NCBI RefSeq assembly: GCF_026212465.1
Contig: NC_080055.1
Span: 14,089,783 to 14,153,782, forward strand
Length of the DNA: 64,000 nucleotides
From: Amaranthus tricolor
Lineage: Eukaryota; Streptophyta; Magnoliopsida; Caryophyllales; Amaranthaceae
Reading direction: 5' to 3'
The position numbers and the translations under genes are program-made. A model generated the notes under the pieces. It saw nothing but the letters and a program-made list of their open reading frames with translations. It was not told where the DNA came from and ran no database searches. Below, piece after piece: positions 15,201-25,923 of the stretch (the first letter of the stretch is position 1; each line of letters begins with the position of its first letter).

Positions 15201-18200
15201 TGTGCAAAGTTTCGTGCAAAACAAACAAAGTTTGAACCACTTTATGCCCAAAAGTGCCAAAAATGAATTAAAACCCTTAAAATCGCTACTTAACACGTAA
15301 TTTCTAGCATATGACTATAATTTAGTATTATAACCACTTCAAGAAAATAATATATACCAAATAGTGTTGTGTGCCATGTTTCGTGCAAAACAAACAAAGT
15401 TTTAGCTACTTTATTCGTAAAAGTGCCAAAAACGATTAAAAACCCTTAAAATCGCAACTTAAAACGTAATTTCTAGCATATGACTATGATTTATAATTCT
15501 AACCACTTCAACACAATAATATATACCAAATAGTGTTGTGTGCCAAGTTTCGTGAAAAAAAACCAAGTTTGAGCTACTTTATACGCAAAAATGCCAAAAA
15601 TGCATAAAAACCTGTAAAATCGCAACTTAACACGTAATTTTTAGCATATGAGTATGATTTACAATTCTAACCACTTCAAAAAAATAATATATACCAAGTA
15701 GTGTTGTGTGCCAAGTTTCGTGCAAAACAAATCAAGTTTTTGCTACTTTATGCGCAAAAGTGCCAAAAACGCTTAAAAATTCTTAAGATCGCAACATAAC
15801 ACGTAATTTCTAGCATATGACTATGATTTACAATTCTAACCTTTTAAACACAATAATACATACCAAATAGTGTTGTGTGCCAAGTTTCGTGCAAAAAAAA
15901 ACTAAGTTTGAGCTACTTTATGCGCAAAAGTGGCAAAAACGCTTAAAAACTCATAAAATCGCAACTTAACACATAATTTCTAGCATATGACTATGATTTA
16001 CAATTCTAACCACTTCAAAACAATAATATATATCGAATAGTGTTGTGTGCCAAGTTTCGTGCAAAACAAACCAAGTTTGAGCTACATTATGCGCAAAAGT
16101 GCCAAAAACGGTTAAAAAACCCTTCAAATTGCAACTTAACACGTAATTTCTAGCATATGACTATGATTTACAACTCTAACCACTTCAAGACAATAATATA
16201 TACCAAATAGTGTGGTGTGCCTTGTTTCGTGTAAAACAAACCAAGTTTAAGCTACTTTATGCGCACAAGTGCCAAAAATGCTTAAATACCCTTAAAATCG
16301 CAACTTAACACGTAATTTCTCGCATATGACTATGATTTAGAATTCTAACCACTTTAACAAAATAATATATACCAAATAGTGTTGTGTGCCAAGTTTCGTG
16401 GAAAACAAAAATAAGTTTGAGCTACTTTAAGCGCAAAGGTGCCAAAAACACTTAAAAACAGTTTCAGTCGCAACTTAACACATAATTTCTAGTATATGAC
16501 TATGATTTACAATTCTAACCAGTTTAACACAAAAATATATACTTAATAGTGTTGTGTGTTTAATGTTTCGTGCAAAACAAACAAAGTTTGAACCACTTTA
16601 TGCGCAAAAGTGCCAAAATGAATTAAAACCCTTAAAATCTCTACTTAATACGTAATTTCTAGCATATGAATATGATTTACAATTCTCACCTGTTCAGAAC
16701 ATTAATGTATACCATATAGTGTTGTGTGCAAAGTTTCGTGCAAAAGAATCCAAGTTTGAGCTACTTTATGCGCAAAGGTGCCAAAAATGCTTAAAAACCC
16801 TTAAAAATCGCAACTTAAAACGTAATTTCTAGCATATGACTATGATTTAAAATTCTAACCACTTCAACACAATAATATACACCAAATAGTGTTGTGTGCA
16901 AAGTTTCGTGCAAAACAAACTAAGTTTGAACTACTTTATGCGCAAAAATGCCAAAAACGCATAAAAACCCTTAAAATCGAAACTTAACTCGTAATTTCGA
17001 GCACATGACTATGATTTACAATTCTAAGAACCTCAACACAGTAATGTATACCAAATAGTGTTGTGTGCCAAGTTTCGTGCAAAATAAACCTTATTTGAGC
17101 TACTTTATGCGCAAAACTGCCAAAAACACTTAAAAACCCGTAAAATAGTAACTTAACACGTAATTTATAGCATATGACTATGATTTAAAATTCTAACCAC
17201 TTCAACACAATAATATATACCAAATAGTGTTATGTTCCAAGTTTCGTGAAAAAGAAACCAAGTTTGAGCTACTCAATGCACAAAAGTGCCAAAAACGCTT
17301 ATAAAACCCTTAAAATTGCAACTTGACACGTAATTTCTAGCATATGACTAGGATTTACAATTATAACTACTTCATGACAATAATATATACCAAATAGTTT
17401 TGTGTGCCAAGTTTCGTGCAAAACAAACCAAGTTTGAGCTACTTTATGCGCAAAAATGCCAAAAACGCATAAAAACCCTTAAAATCGAAACTTAACACGT
17501 TATTTCGAGCACATGACTATGATTTACAATTCTAAGAACCTCAACACATTAATATATACCAACTACTGTTGTGTGCCAAGTTTCGTGCAAAACAAACCTT
17601 ATTTGAGCTACTTTATGCGCAAAATTGCCAAAAACACTTAAAAACCCGTAAAATCGCAACTTAACACGTAATTTTTAGCATATGACTATGATTTAAAAAT
17701 CTAACCACTTAAACACAATAATATATACCAAATAGTGTTGTGTGCCAAGTTTCGTGAAAAACAAACCAAGTTTGAGCTACTTAATGCACAAAAGTGCTAA
17801 AAACGCTTATAAAACCCTTAAAATCGTAACTTAACACGTAATTTCCAACATATGACTATGATTTACAATTCTATCCACATCAACAAAATAAGATATACCA
17901 AATAGTGTTGTGTGACTAGTTTCTTGCAAAAAAAAAAAAAAAGTTTTTGCTACTTTATGCGCAAAAGTGCCGAAAACGCTTAAAAACCCTTAAAATCCAA
18001 CTTAACACGTAATTTCTAGCATATGATTATGATTTACAATTCGAACCACTTCCACACAATAATATATACCAAATAGTGTGTTGTGCCTTGTTTCGTGCAA
18101 AACAAACCAAGTTTAAGCTACTTTATGCGCACAAGTGTCAAAAATTATTAAATACCCTTAAAATCGCAACTTAACACGTAATTTCTTGCATATGACTATG

Positions 18201-19662
18201 ATTTAAAATTCCAACCCCTTCAACAAAATAATATATACCAAATAATGTTGTGTGCCAAGTTTCGTGCAAAACCAAAACAAGTTTGAGCTACTTTATGCGC
18301 AAAGGTGCCAAAAACGCTTAAAAACAATTTCAGTCGCAACTTAACACGTAATTTCTAGTATATGACTATAATTTACAATTCTAACAACTTTATAACAATA
18401 ATATATACATAATAGTGTTGTGTGCAAATTTTCGTGCAAAACAAACAAAGTTTGAACCACTTTATGCGCAAAAGTGCCAAAAATGAATTAAAACCCTTAA
18501 AATCGCTACTTAACACGTAATTTCTAGCATATGAATATGATTTACAATTCTAACCTCTTCATAACATTAATATATACCATATAGTGTTGTGTGCCAAGTT
18601 TCATGCAAAAGAATCCAAGTTTGAGCTACTTTATGCGCAAAAGTGCCAAAAATGCTTAAAAACCCTTAAATTCGCAACTTAACACGTAATTTCTAGCATA
18701 TGACTAGGATTTACAATTATAACTACTTCAAGACAATAATATATACCAAATAGTATTGTGTGCCATGTTTCGTGCAAAACAAACCAAGTTTGAGGTACTT
18801 TATGCGCAAAAGTGCCAAACACGCTTAAAAACCCTTAAAATCGCAACTTAACACGTAATTTGTAGCATATGACTATGATTTAAAATTCTAACCACTTACA
18901 CAAAATAATATATACCAAATAGTGTTGAGTGCCATGTTTCGTGCAAAACAAACCAAGTTTGAGCTACTTTATGCGCAAAAATGCCAAAAACGCATAAAAA
19001 CCCTTAAAATCGAAACTTAACACGTAATTTCGAGCACATGACTATGATTTACAATTCAAAGAACCTCAACACAGTAATATATACCAAATAGTGTTGTGTG
19101 CCAAGTTTCGTGCAAAACAAACCTTATTTGAGCTACTTTATTAGCAAAACTTCAAAAAACACTTAACAACCTGTATAATCGCAACTTAACACGTAATTTC
19201 TAGTATATGACTATGATTTAAAATTCTAACCACTTCAACACTATAATATATACCAAATAGTTTTCTGTGCCAAGTTTCGTGAAAAACAAACCAAGTTTGA
19301 GCTACTTAATGCACAAAAGTGCCAAAAACGCTTAAAAACCCTTAAAATCGCAACTTAACACCTAATTTCTAGGATATGACTATTGTTTTCAATTCTAACC
19401 ATTTCAACACTATAATATATGCTAAATAGTGTTGTGTGCCAAGTTTCGTGCATAACAAACCAAATTTGTGTTACTTTACGCGCGAAATTGACAAAAACGC
19501 TTAAAAACCCGTAAAATCGCAACTTAACTTCTAATTTCTAGCATATGAATATTATTTTCAATTCTAACCATTTCAACACAATAATATATGCCAAATAGTG
19601 TTGTGTGCCAAGTTTCTTGCATAACAAACCATGTTTGACCTACTTTACACGCGAAATTGACA
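9206..19662 (-). repeat. Diverged satellite array, reverse sense
   Basis: About 61 monomers without a clean fixed higher-order period. Recognisable relatives of HOR monomers recur irregularly: the TACGATTATTATTTACAATTC type at about 12092 resembles 3611, and the TTGTGCTACCTTATGCGC type at about 9980 resembles 4210. The AACAATTTCAGTCGC type occurs at about 14430 and 18325. This looks like an older, interleaved stage of the same family. From about 19370 the monomers switch to a subfamily with TTTACGCGCGAAATTGAC in place of TTTATGCGCAAAAGTGCC. No gene is supported. Confidence 0.92.
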
Positions 19663-20001
19663 CAACAGCAAACTAGTGACCAGACTTCCTTGCACGACAC
19701 GTGGAGACCAAACCTATGCATCCAGGACCTAGGCTAAAGTGGAAATGGAATCTTAGTAATTGGATCTAGCTATCAAGGTCCTAAAACCATTCTAACAATC
19801 CCCGTGGACTCCTAGAAGCTGAGCTGTAGGAGGGTTGCTCGACAGTTTGCTAGATCAAAATTGTTTAAGTGTTTGTGGTCGTTTCGTGTTCTTTTCATGA
19901 TCATTTGTAGTTTTTGTCTGTGTTATTAATCAAAGCTTACGCACAAAATTAATCCTTGCATAACCAAGGCCTTAATCAACCCCGGTTTTGCATCAAAATA
20001 A
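19663..20001. other. Non-satellite island of about 340 bp, possible retroelement debris
   Basis: The satellite stops after GCGAAATTGACA and resumes at AGGTTTGAGCTAC. The intervening sequence is less AT-rich, has no relation to the satellite or the CACTA element, and occurs once in the window. A stretch at about 19779-19812 (GTCCTAAAACC, then CAATCCCCGTGGACTCC) recalls the tails of plant LTR-retrotransposon internal regions, but I see no LTR pair, primer-binding site, polypurine tract or conserved protein. The same roughly 31-bp satellite segment lies on both sides (19631-19662 and 20001-20032, imperfect), so the island came with a small satellite duplication. Origin unknown. Confidence 0.6.
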
Positions 20002-21259
20002 GGTTTGAGCTACTTTACGCACGAAATTGACAAAAACGCTTAAAAACCCTTAAAATCGTACCATAACTTCTAATTTCTAGCATATGACTGTTATTTTCAA
20101 TTCTAACCATTTCAACACAATAATATATGCCAAATAGCGTTGTGTGCCAAGTTTCGTGCATAACAAACCATGTTTGACCTACTTTACGCGCGAAATTGAC
20201 AAAAACGCTTAAAAACCCTTAAAATCGCAACTTAACACCTAATTTCTAGCATATGACTATTATTTTGAATTCTAACCATTTCAACACAATAATATATGCC
20301 AAATAGTGTTGTGTGCCAAGTTTCGTGCAAAACAAAGCAAGTTTGAGCTACTTTACGCGCGAAATTGACAAAAACGCTTAAAAACCCTTAAAATCGCAAC
20401 TTAACGCCTAATTTATAGCATATGACTATTATTTTCAATTCTAACCATTTCAACACAATAATATATGCCAAATAGTGTTGTGTTCCAAGTTTCGTGCATA
20501 ACAAACCAAATTTGACCTACTTTACGCGCGAAATTGACAAAAACGCTTAAAAACCCTTAAAATCGCAACTTTTCTTCTAATTTCTATCATATGACTATTA
20601 TTTTCTATTCTAACCATTTCAACACAATAATATACGCCAAATAGTGTTGTGTGCCAAGTTTCGTGAAAAACAAACAATGTTTGAGCTACTTAATGCACAA
20701 AAGTGCCAAAAACGCTTATAAAACCCTTAAAATCGCAACTTAACACGTAATTTCCAACATATGAATATGATTTACAATTCTAACCACTTCAACAAAATAA
20801 TATATACCAAATAGTGTTGTGTGACTAGTTTCGTGCAAAAAAAAACAAAGTTTTAGCTACTTTATGCGCAAAAGTGCCAAAAACGCTTAAAAACTCTTAA
20901 AGTCGCAACTTAACACGTAATTTCTAGCATATGATTATGCTTTACATTTCGAACCACTTCCACACAATAATATTTACCAAATAGTGTGGTGTGCCTTGTT
21001 TCGTGCAAAACAAACCAAGTTTAAGCTATTTTATGCGCCCAAGTGCCAAAAATGCTTAAATACCCTTAAAATCGCAACTTAACACGTAATTTCTAGCATA
21101 TGACTATGATTTACAATTCTAACCACTTCAACAAAATAATATATACCAAATAGTGTTGTGTGCCAAGTTTCGTGCAAAACAAAAATAAGTTTGAGCTACT
21201 TTATGCGCAAAGGTGTCAAAAACGCTTGAAAACAATTTCAGTCGCAACTTAACACGTAA
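20002..21259 (-). repeat. Satellite array, reverse sense, up to the first CACTA element
   Basis: About seven and a half monomers. Those at about 20002-20690 belong to the ACGCGCGAAATTGAC subfamily with ATTATTTTCAATTCTAACCATTTC. Later ones return to the ordinary type. The final partial monomer ends at CAACTTAACACGTAA, where the transposon begins. Confidence 0.93.
21257..21259. other. Target-site duplication TAA, left copy
   Basis: TAA precedes CACTA at 21260 and is repeated at 28045-28047, immediately after the other terminus. Removing the element and one TAA restores a normal satellite sequence (CACGTAATTTCTAGTATATG), seen uninterrupted at about 14448 and 18348. Three-base duplications are diagnostic of CACTA elements. 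Confidence 0.93.
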
Positions 21260-21274
21260 CACTAGTGGAAAAAA
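21260..21274. repeat. CACTA terminal inverted repeat, left
   Basis: CACTAGTGGAAAAAA, the canonical CACTA-type terminus. It pairs with the reverse complement of 28030-28044, with one mismatch at the third base. Confidence 0.95.
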
Positions 21275-21277
21275 CCT

Positions 21278-21536
21278 CATTTGCTGCGGTTTTGGCCCCA
21301 AGCAATAGTGATAGCAGCAAATAGCCTATTTTAAATGCTGCGGTTAAAAACCGCAACAAAAAAGGCTATTATTTGCCGCGGTCAGTCCCCAAAATTGCAG
21401 CAAATAAGTGGTATTATTTGCTGCGGTCAGTCCCTATAACCGCACCAAAAAAGTGGTAATATATGCTGCGGTCAGCACCCATAACCGCAGCAAATAATAG
21501 CACTTATTTGCTGCGGTTTTGGGTGCTTACCGCAAC
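21278..21536. repeat. Left subterminal hairpin array (six units)
   Basis: Six tandem imperfect palindromes, each TTTGCTGCGGT, a short spacer, then ACCGCAGCAAA or a decayed form, starting near 21279, 21338, 21371, 21417, 21460 and 21507. By analogy with En/Spm these are candidate binding sites for the element's DNA-binding protein. Each unit can also fold as a hairpin. Confidence 0.85.
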
Positions 21537-21540
21537 AAAT

Positions 21541-21871
<331 letters not shown>

Positions 21872-22169
21872 TCAAGGACAAATATTAGCAAGATACACGG
21901 CGATCTTGTCTTTTAATTCGCGCATCTCTTCACTTCTCAAAGGGCGTGTTTCCCTCGGAATGTCGTTTAAAACCTATATATAATGTAAAAATAAAAAATT
22001 AATATAGAAACATTAGATTTTACCAATAATATATTTAATTAATAACGTAACAAATACTTACGGCATCTGTATTTTTGACTCCAAAGTCCTTCACGGATTT
22101 TATAATATCGTCCATATACTTCAGCGCGTAGTAGCCGCAGTCAATGGAAGAAGAAGGTTGTTTAAAGCA
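21872..22169 (-). pseudogene. 3' end of a Ulp1/C48-like cysteine peptidase region of the CACTA element (two exons)
   Basis: Read on the minus strand, an exon at 22169-22062 (36 codons) gives a peptide containing QPSSSIDCGYYALKYMDDI. This resembles the block around the catalytic cysteine of Ulp1-like peptidases (consensus about QxxxxDCGYYxxKYM), with Cys in DCGYY. It is preceded by a good acceptor (TTTTCTCTTAG) and followed by donor GTAAGT at 22061. An 88-bp phase-0 intron (22061-21974) ends in TATATAG. The last exon, 21973-21872 (33 codons plus TGA), reads VLNDIPRETRPLRSEEMREL and onward, like the charged tails of such proteins in plant CACTA elements. Everything upstream, including the regions expected to hold the catalytic His and Asp, is missing and replaced by satellite. 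It cannot be an active protease. It may be the C-terminal part of the transposase gene or a separate gene; the sequence does not decide. Confidence 0.75.
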
Positions 22170-22190
22170 CTAAGAGAAAATAGATGTTAG

Positions 22191-23767
22191 TGTCAAAAAC
22201 GGTTAAAAACGCATAAAATCGCAACTTAACACATAAATTCTAGAATATGACTATGATTTTCAATTCTAACAACTTCTACACAATAATATATACCAAATAG
22301 TGTTGTATGCCAAGTTTCGTGCAAAACAAACCAAGTTTGAGCTACTTTACGCGCGAAATTGACAAAAACGCTTAAAAACCCTTAAAATCGCAACTTAACA
22401 CCTAATTTCTAATATATGACTATTATTTTCAATTCTAACCATTTCAACACAATAATATATGCTAAATAGTGTTGTGTGCCAAGTTTCGTGCATAACAAAC
22501 CAAATTTGAGCTACTTTACGCGCGAAATTGAAAAAAAAACGCTTAAAAACAATTTCAGTCGCAACTTAACACATAATTTCTAGTATATGACTATGATTAA
22601 CAATTCTAACCACTTTAACACAATAATATATACTTAATAGTGTTGTGTGCAAAGTTTTGTGCAAAACAAACAAAGTTTGAACCATTTTATGCGCAAAAGT
22701 GCCAAAAATGAATAAAAACCCTTAAAATCGCTACTTAACACGTAATTTCTAGCATATGAATATGCTTTACAATTCTAACATCTTCAAAACATTAATATAT
22801 ACCTTATAGAGTTGTGTGCAAAGTTTTGTGAAAAAGAATCCAAGTTTGAGCTACTTTATGCGCAAAAGTGCCAAAAATGCTTAAAAACTCTTAAAAATCG
22901 CAACTTAACACGTAATTTCTAGCATATGACTAGGATTTACAATTATAACTACTTCAAGACAATAATATGTACCATATAGTATTGTGTGCCAAGTTTCGTG
23001 CATAACAAACAAAGTTTGAGCTACTTTATGCGCAAAAGTGTCAAACACGCTTAAAAACCCTTAAAGTCGATACTTAACACGTAATTTTTAGCATATGACT
23101 ATGATTTAAAATTCTAACCACTTCAACACAATAATATATACCAAATAGTGTTGTGTGCCAAGTTTCGTGCAAAACAAACTAAGTTTGATCTACCTTATGC
23201 GCAAAAATGCCAAAAACGCATAAAAACCCTTAAAATCGAAATTTAACACGTAATTTCGAGCACATGACTATGATTTACAATTCTAAGAACCTCGACATAG
23301 TAATGTATACCAAATAGTTTTGTGTGCCAAGTTTCGTGCAAAATAAACCTTATTTGAGCTACTTTATGCGCAAAACTGCCAAAAACACTTAAAAACCCGT
23401 AAAACCGCAATTTAACACGTATTTTGTAGCATATGACTATGATTTAAAATTCTAACCACTTCAACACAATAATATATACCAAATAGTGCTCTGTGCCAAG
23501 TTTCTTGAAAAACAATTCAAGTTTGAGCTACTTAATGCACAAAAGTGCAAAAAACGCTTAAAAACCCTTCAAATCGCAACTTAACACCTAATTTCTAGGA
23601 TATGACTATTATTTTCAATTCTAACCATTTCAACAGAATAATATATGCTAAATAGTGTTGTGTGCCAAGTTTCGTGCATAACAAACCAAATTTGAGTTAC
23701 TTTACGCGCGAAATTGACAAAAACGCTTAAAAACCCTTAAAATCGCAACTTAACTTCTAATTTCTAG
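22191..23767 (-). repeat. Satellite tract embedded inside the CACTA element
   Basis: About 1,577 bp (about nine monomers) of the same reverse-sense satellite as the flanking array, starting at TGTCAAAAACGGTTAAAAACG and ending at CTTCTAATTTCTAGC, where transposase sequence resumes. From 22547 to 23766 it follows the same order of monomer variants as 18321-19540 at a constant offset of 4,226 bp, at about 90% identity by eye. Shared markers include AACAATTTCAGTCGC, GACTAGGATTTACAATTATA, TTTCGAGCACATGAC and CTAGGATATGACTATT. The first 350 bp are of the GCGCGAAATTGAC subfamily. It lies in the intron upstream of the last peptidase exons and cuts off the end of the transposase. Confidence 0.93.
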
Positions 23768-25923
23768 CCTAAATGAAGTTTAAAGGGATCAAGAACTTTA
23801 CTACAAATTGTGTTGAAGAAAGAAGAAAGCTCGGTAATAGCATATCTCACATGTTTTAGCAGTATTCCACGGATTGCAATTGGTAAGAACACTTGCATCA
23901 TTACATGGAAATCGTGAGATTTCATGCTTCCCAACTTCAGCTCACCATTTAGGCTCACAAATCTCTTCATGTTGGATGAGTACCCAGACGGAACCTTAAT
24001 GCCATACAAACACTCACAAAATGTCCGGTTCTCTGCTTTGGACAATGTGTAGCAAGCTGGAGGCAAATAAACTTTGTCATTACTCATCTTCTTCTTACTG
24101 CCACGAACTTCATCAGCTCTATTTCTTTTCTTACGCACCTTAACATGTGCCCACAACTCCGGACGAAGACCCTTACATTCTAACCAATCTCGCACGGCCC
24201 TAACATCCTTTGTCTTACCCGGAATGTTCATGAGAGTCCCGAGTATGGCATCGCATACATTTTTCTCTATATGCATAACGTCAAGACAATGCCTAACCTG
24301 TAGATCTCTCCAATATGGAAGCTTCCAAAAGATTGATTCTTTTTTCCATAATCGGTCTTCACCCCCTTGCACTTGCCCCATTTTACCAAATACAGTCTCA
24401 ACTCCCTTAACCTGTTCATAAACCTCATAACCGGTCAACGGTCAACGAGCTACACGATCCTCAACCTCCCCGTTGAACAACTTCTTCTTCTTACGATATT
24501 GGTGGTCTCGTGGGAGGAACTTTCGATGGTGCATGAATACGTGTTTGCACTTAGGAATCCATGTGGATTCCATGTCATCGATACATATTGGGCATGCTTT
24601 CTTCCCTTTGTTCTTATACCCCGATAAGTTGCCATATGCCGAAAAATCATTAACGGTGCATAAAAGCATTGCACGCAAAGTGAACTCCTCATTAGCATAT
24701 GCATCAAACACTGAAACGCCTTCATCCCACATCTTTCTCAAATCCTCAACGAGAGGTGTAAGATAAACATCTATGTCATTGCCAGGTTGTTTAGGACCCG
24801 AGATAAGAAGCGAAAGCATTATGTACTTACGCTTCATACACAACCAAGATGGCAAATTATAGATCACTAAAAGTACCGGCCAAGTACTATGTTGAGAACT
24901 AAGATTGCCGGATGGGTTCATTCCATCCGTACACAGTCCGAGCCTTAAATTACGAACCTCATCCCCAAAAGTCTTATGCAACCTATCAATACTCTTCCAC
25001 TCCGAAGAATCAGATGGATGTGTGAGCAAGTGACCTTTCTTCACCCTATCTGCATGCCAACTCAAATTTAATGCATCTTTCTTTATAGAAAACAAGCGCT
25101 TGAATCTAGGTATTATTGGAAGATACCACAATACCTTAGCCGGGGGCCCTTTAGCATCCCGAGCCCCTTTACGCTTGTAGCGCGATAACCCACACCTAGG
25201 ACACTCTTCTAAGTTCTCGTTTTCATTCCGATACAACACACAATCATTCGGACACGCATGAATCTTCTGGTACTCTAAGCCGAAAGGACACATGAGCTTT
25301 TTGGCATAATATGTCGACTTTGGAAGTTCATTTCCCTCAGGAAGCATCTCACCTAACGGTTCTAATAACATTATGAAACTAGCGTCACTCCAATTGAACT
25401 TTGACTTAATGTTGAAAATTGTCAACACTGCTGTTAGTTTGGTGAACTTTGTACATCCAAGGTACAAAGGCTTTTGAGAAGCCTCTGTCAACAAGACAAA
25501 AACATGAGGACGTTTTCCTAACTTATCCTCGACTCCCTCCATCATCTCATCAACACGATCCACATCCTCATCGACATTCTCTTCGTCTGTCTCATACCCA
25601 TCAACATGATCTACTACATCCTCATTGACATCGGCCACATTATTGACGTCCTCAACAACACTTTTCTCTTTGTAAACTCCCTCCTCACCATGCCAAACCC
25701 AAACATGATATTGAGGCCTAAACCCACGTCGAAGTATGTGCTCCCTAAGGATATCAACACTATCTACCTTTGATACATTGCCACAACTGACACATGGGCA
25801 ATAAAAACCAACTCCCCTCGTCCTAACTTGATGTTCAACCGCAACAGTACAAAATTCTAATACGCCATCAACAAATTCCGACGATTCAATGCTTCCATAC
25901 ATTCAAGAACAATCGTTTGTCAT
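23764..25923 (-). pseudogene. TNP2-like CACTA transposase, interrupted by two stops and truncated
   Basis: A single minus-strand frame runs through three parts. The best start is ATG at 25921-25923 (MTNDCS), just after a splice-acceptor-like TTTTGAATTAG. A TGA at 25903-25905 occupies the place where relatives have Trp in the SWMY motif, so the long open stretch now begins at Met 25900-25902. Next come a transposase-associated N-terminal domain (roughly residues 1-75, with FYCPCVSC and the end near VWVWHGEE), an acidic linker (about 85-120), and the TNP2 domain. The TNP2 domain contains KIHACPNDCVLY, ECPRCGLSRY, LSWHADR, RLGLCTDGMNPSG, PVLLVIYNLPSWLCMK and PGNDIDVYLTPL. A second in-frame TGA (24442-24444), probably from CGA, separates FNGEVEDRVAR from PLTGYEVYEQV. 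The downstream part keeps LPYWRDLQVRHCLDVMHIEK and SMKSHDFHVMMQVFLP. The frame ends at CSKVLDPFKLHL, where satellite replaces the remaining C-terminal part. It would act as a DDE-type nuclear transposase if intact; it is not. Confidence 0.92.

Noticed and set aside
19663..20001. Solo LTR or complete retrotransposon
   Set aside because: No TG...CA ends, no 5-bp target duplication, no primer-binding site and no protein similarity are visible. Only a vague resemblance to retroelement tails.
24074..24766. Plus-strand open frames at 24074-24421, 24367-24627 and 24473-24766
   Set aside because: They lie opposite the transposase coding sequence, whose minus-strand frame has clear TNP2 motifs. They are shadows.
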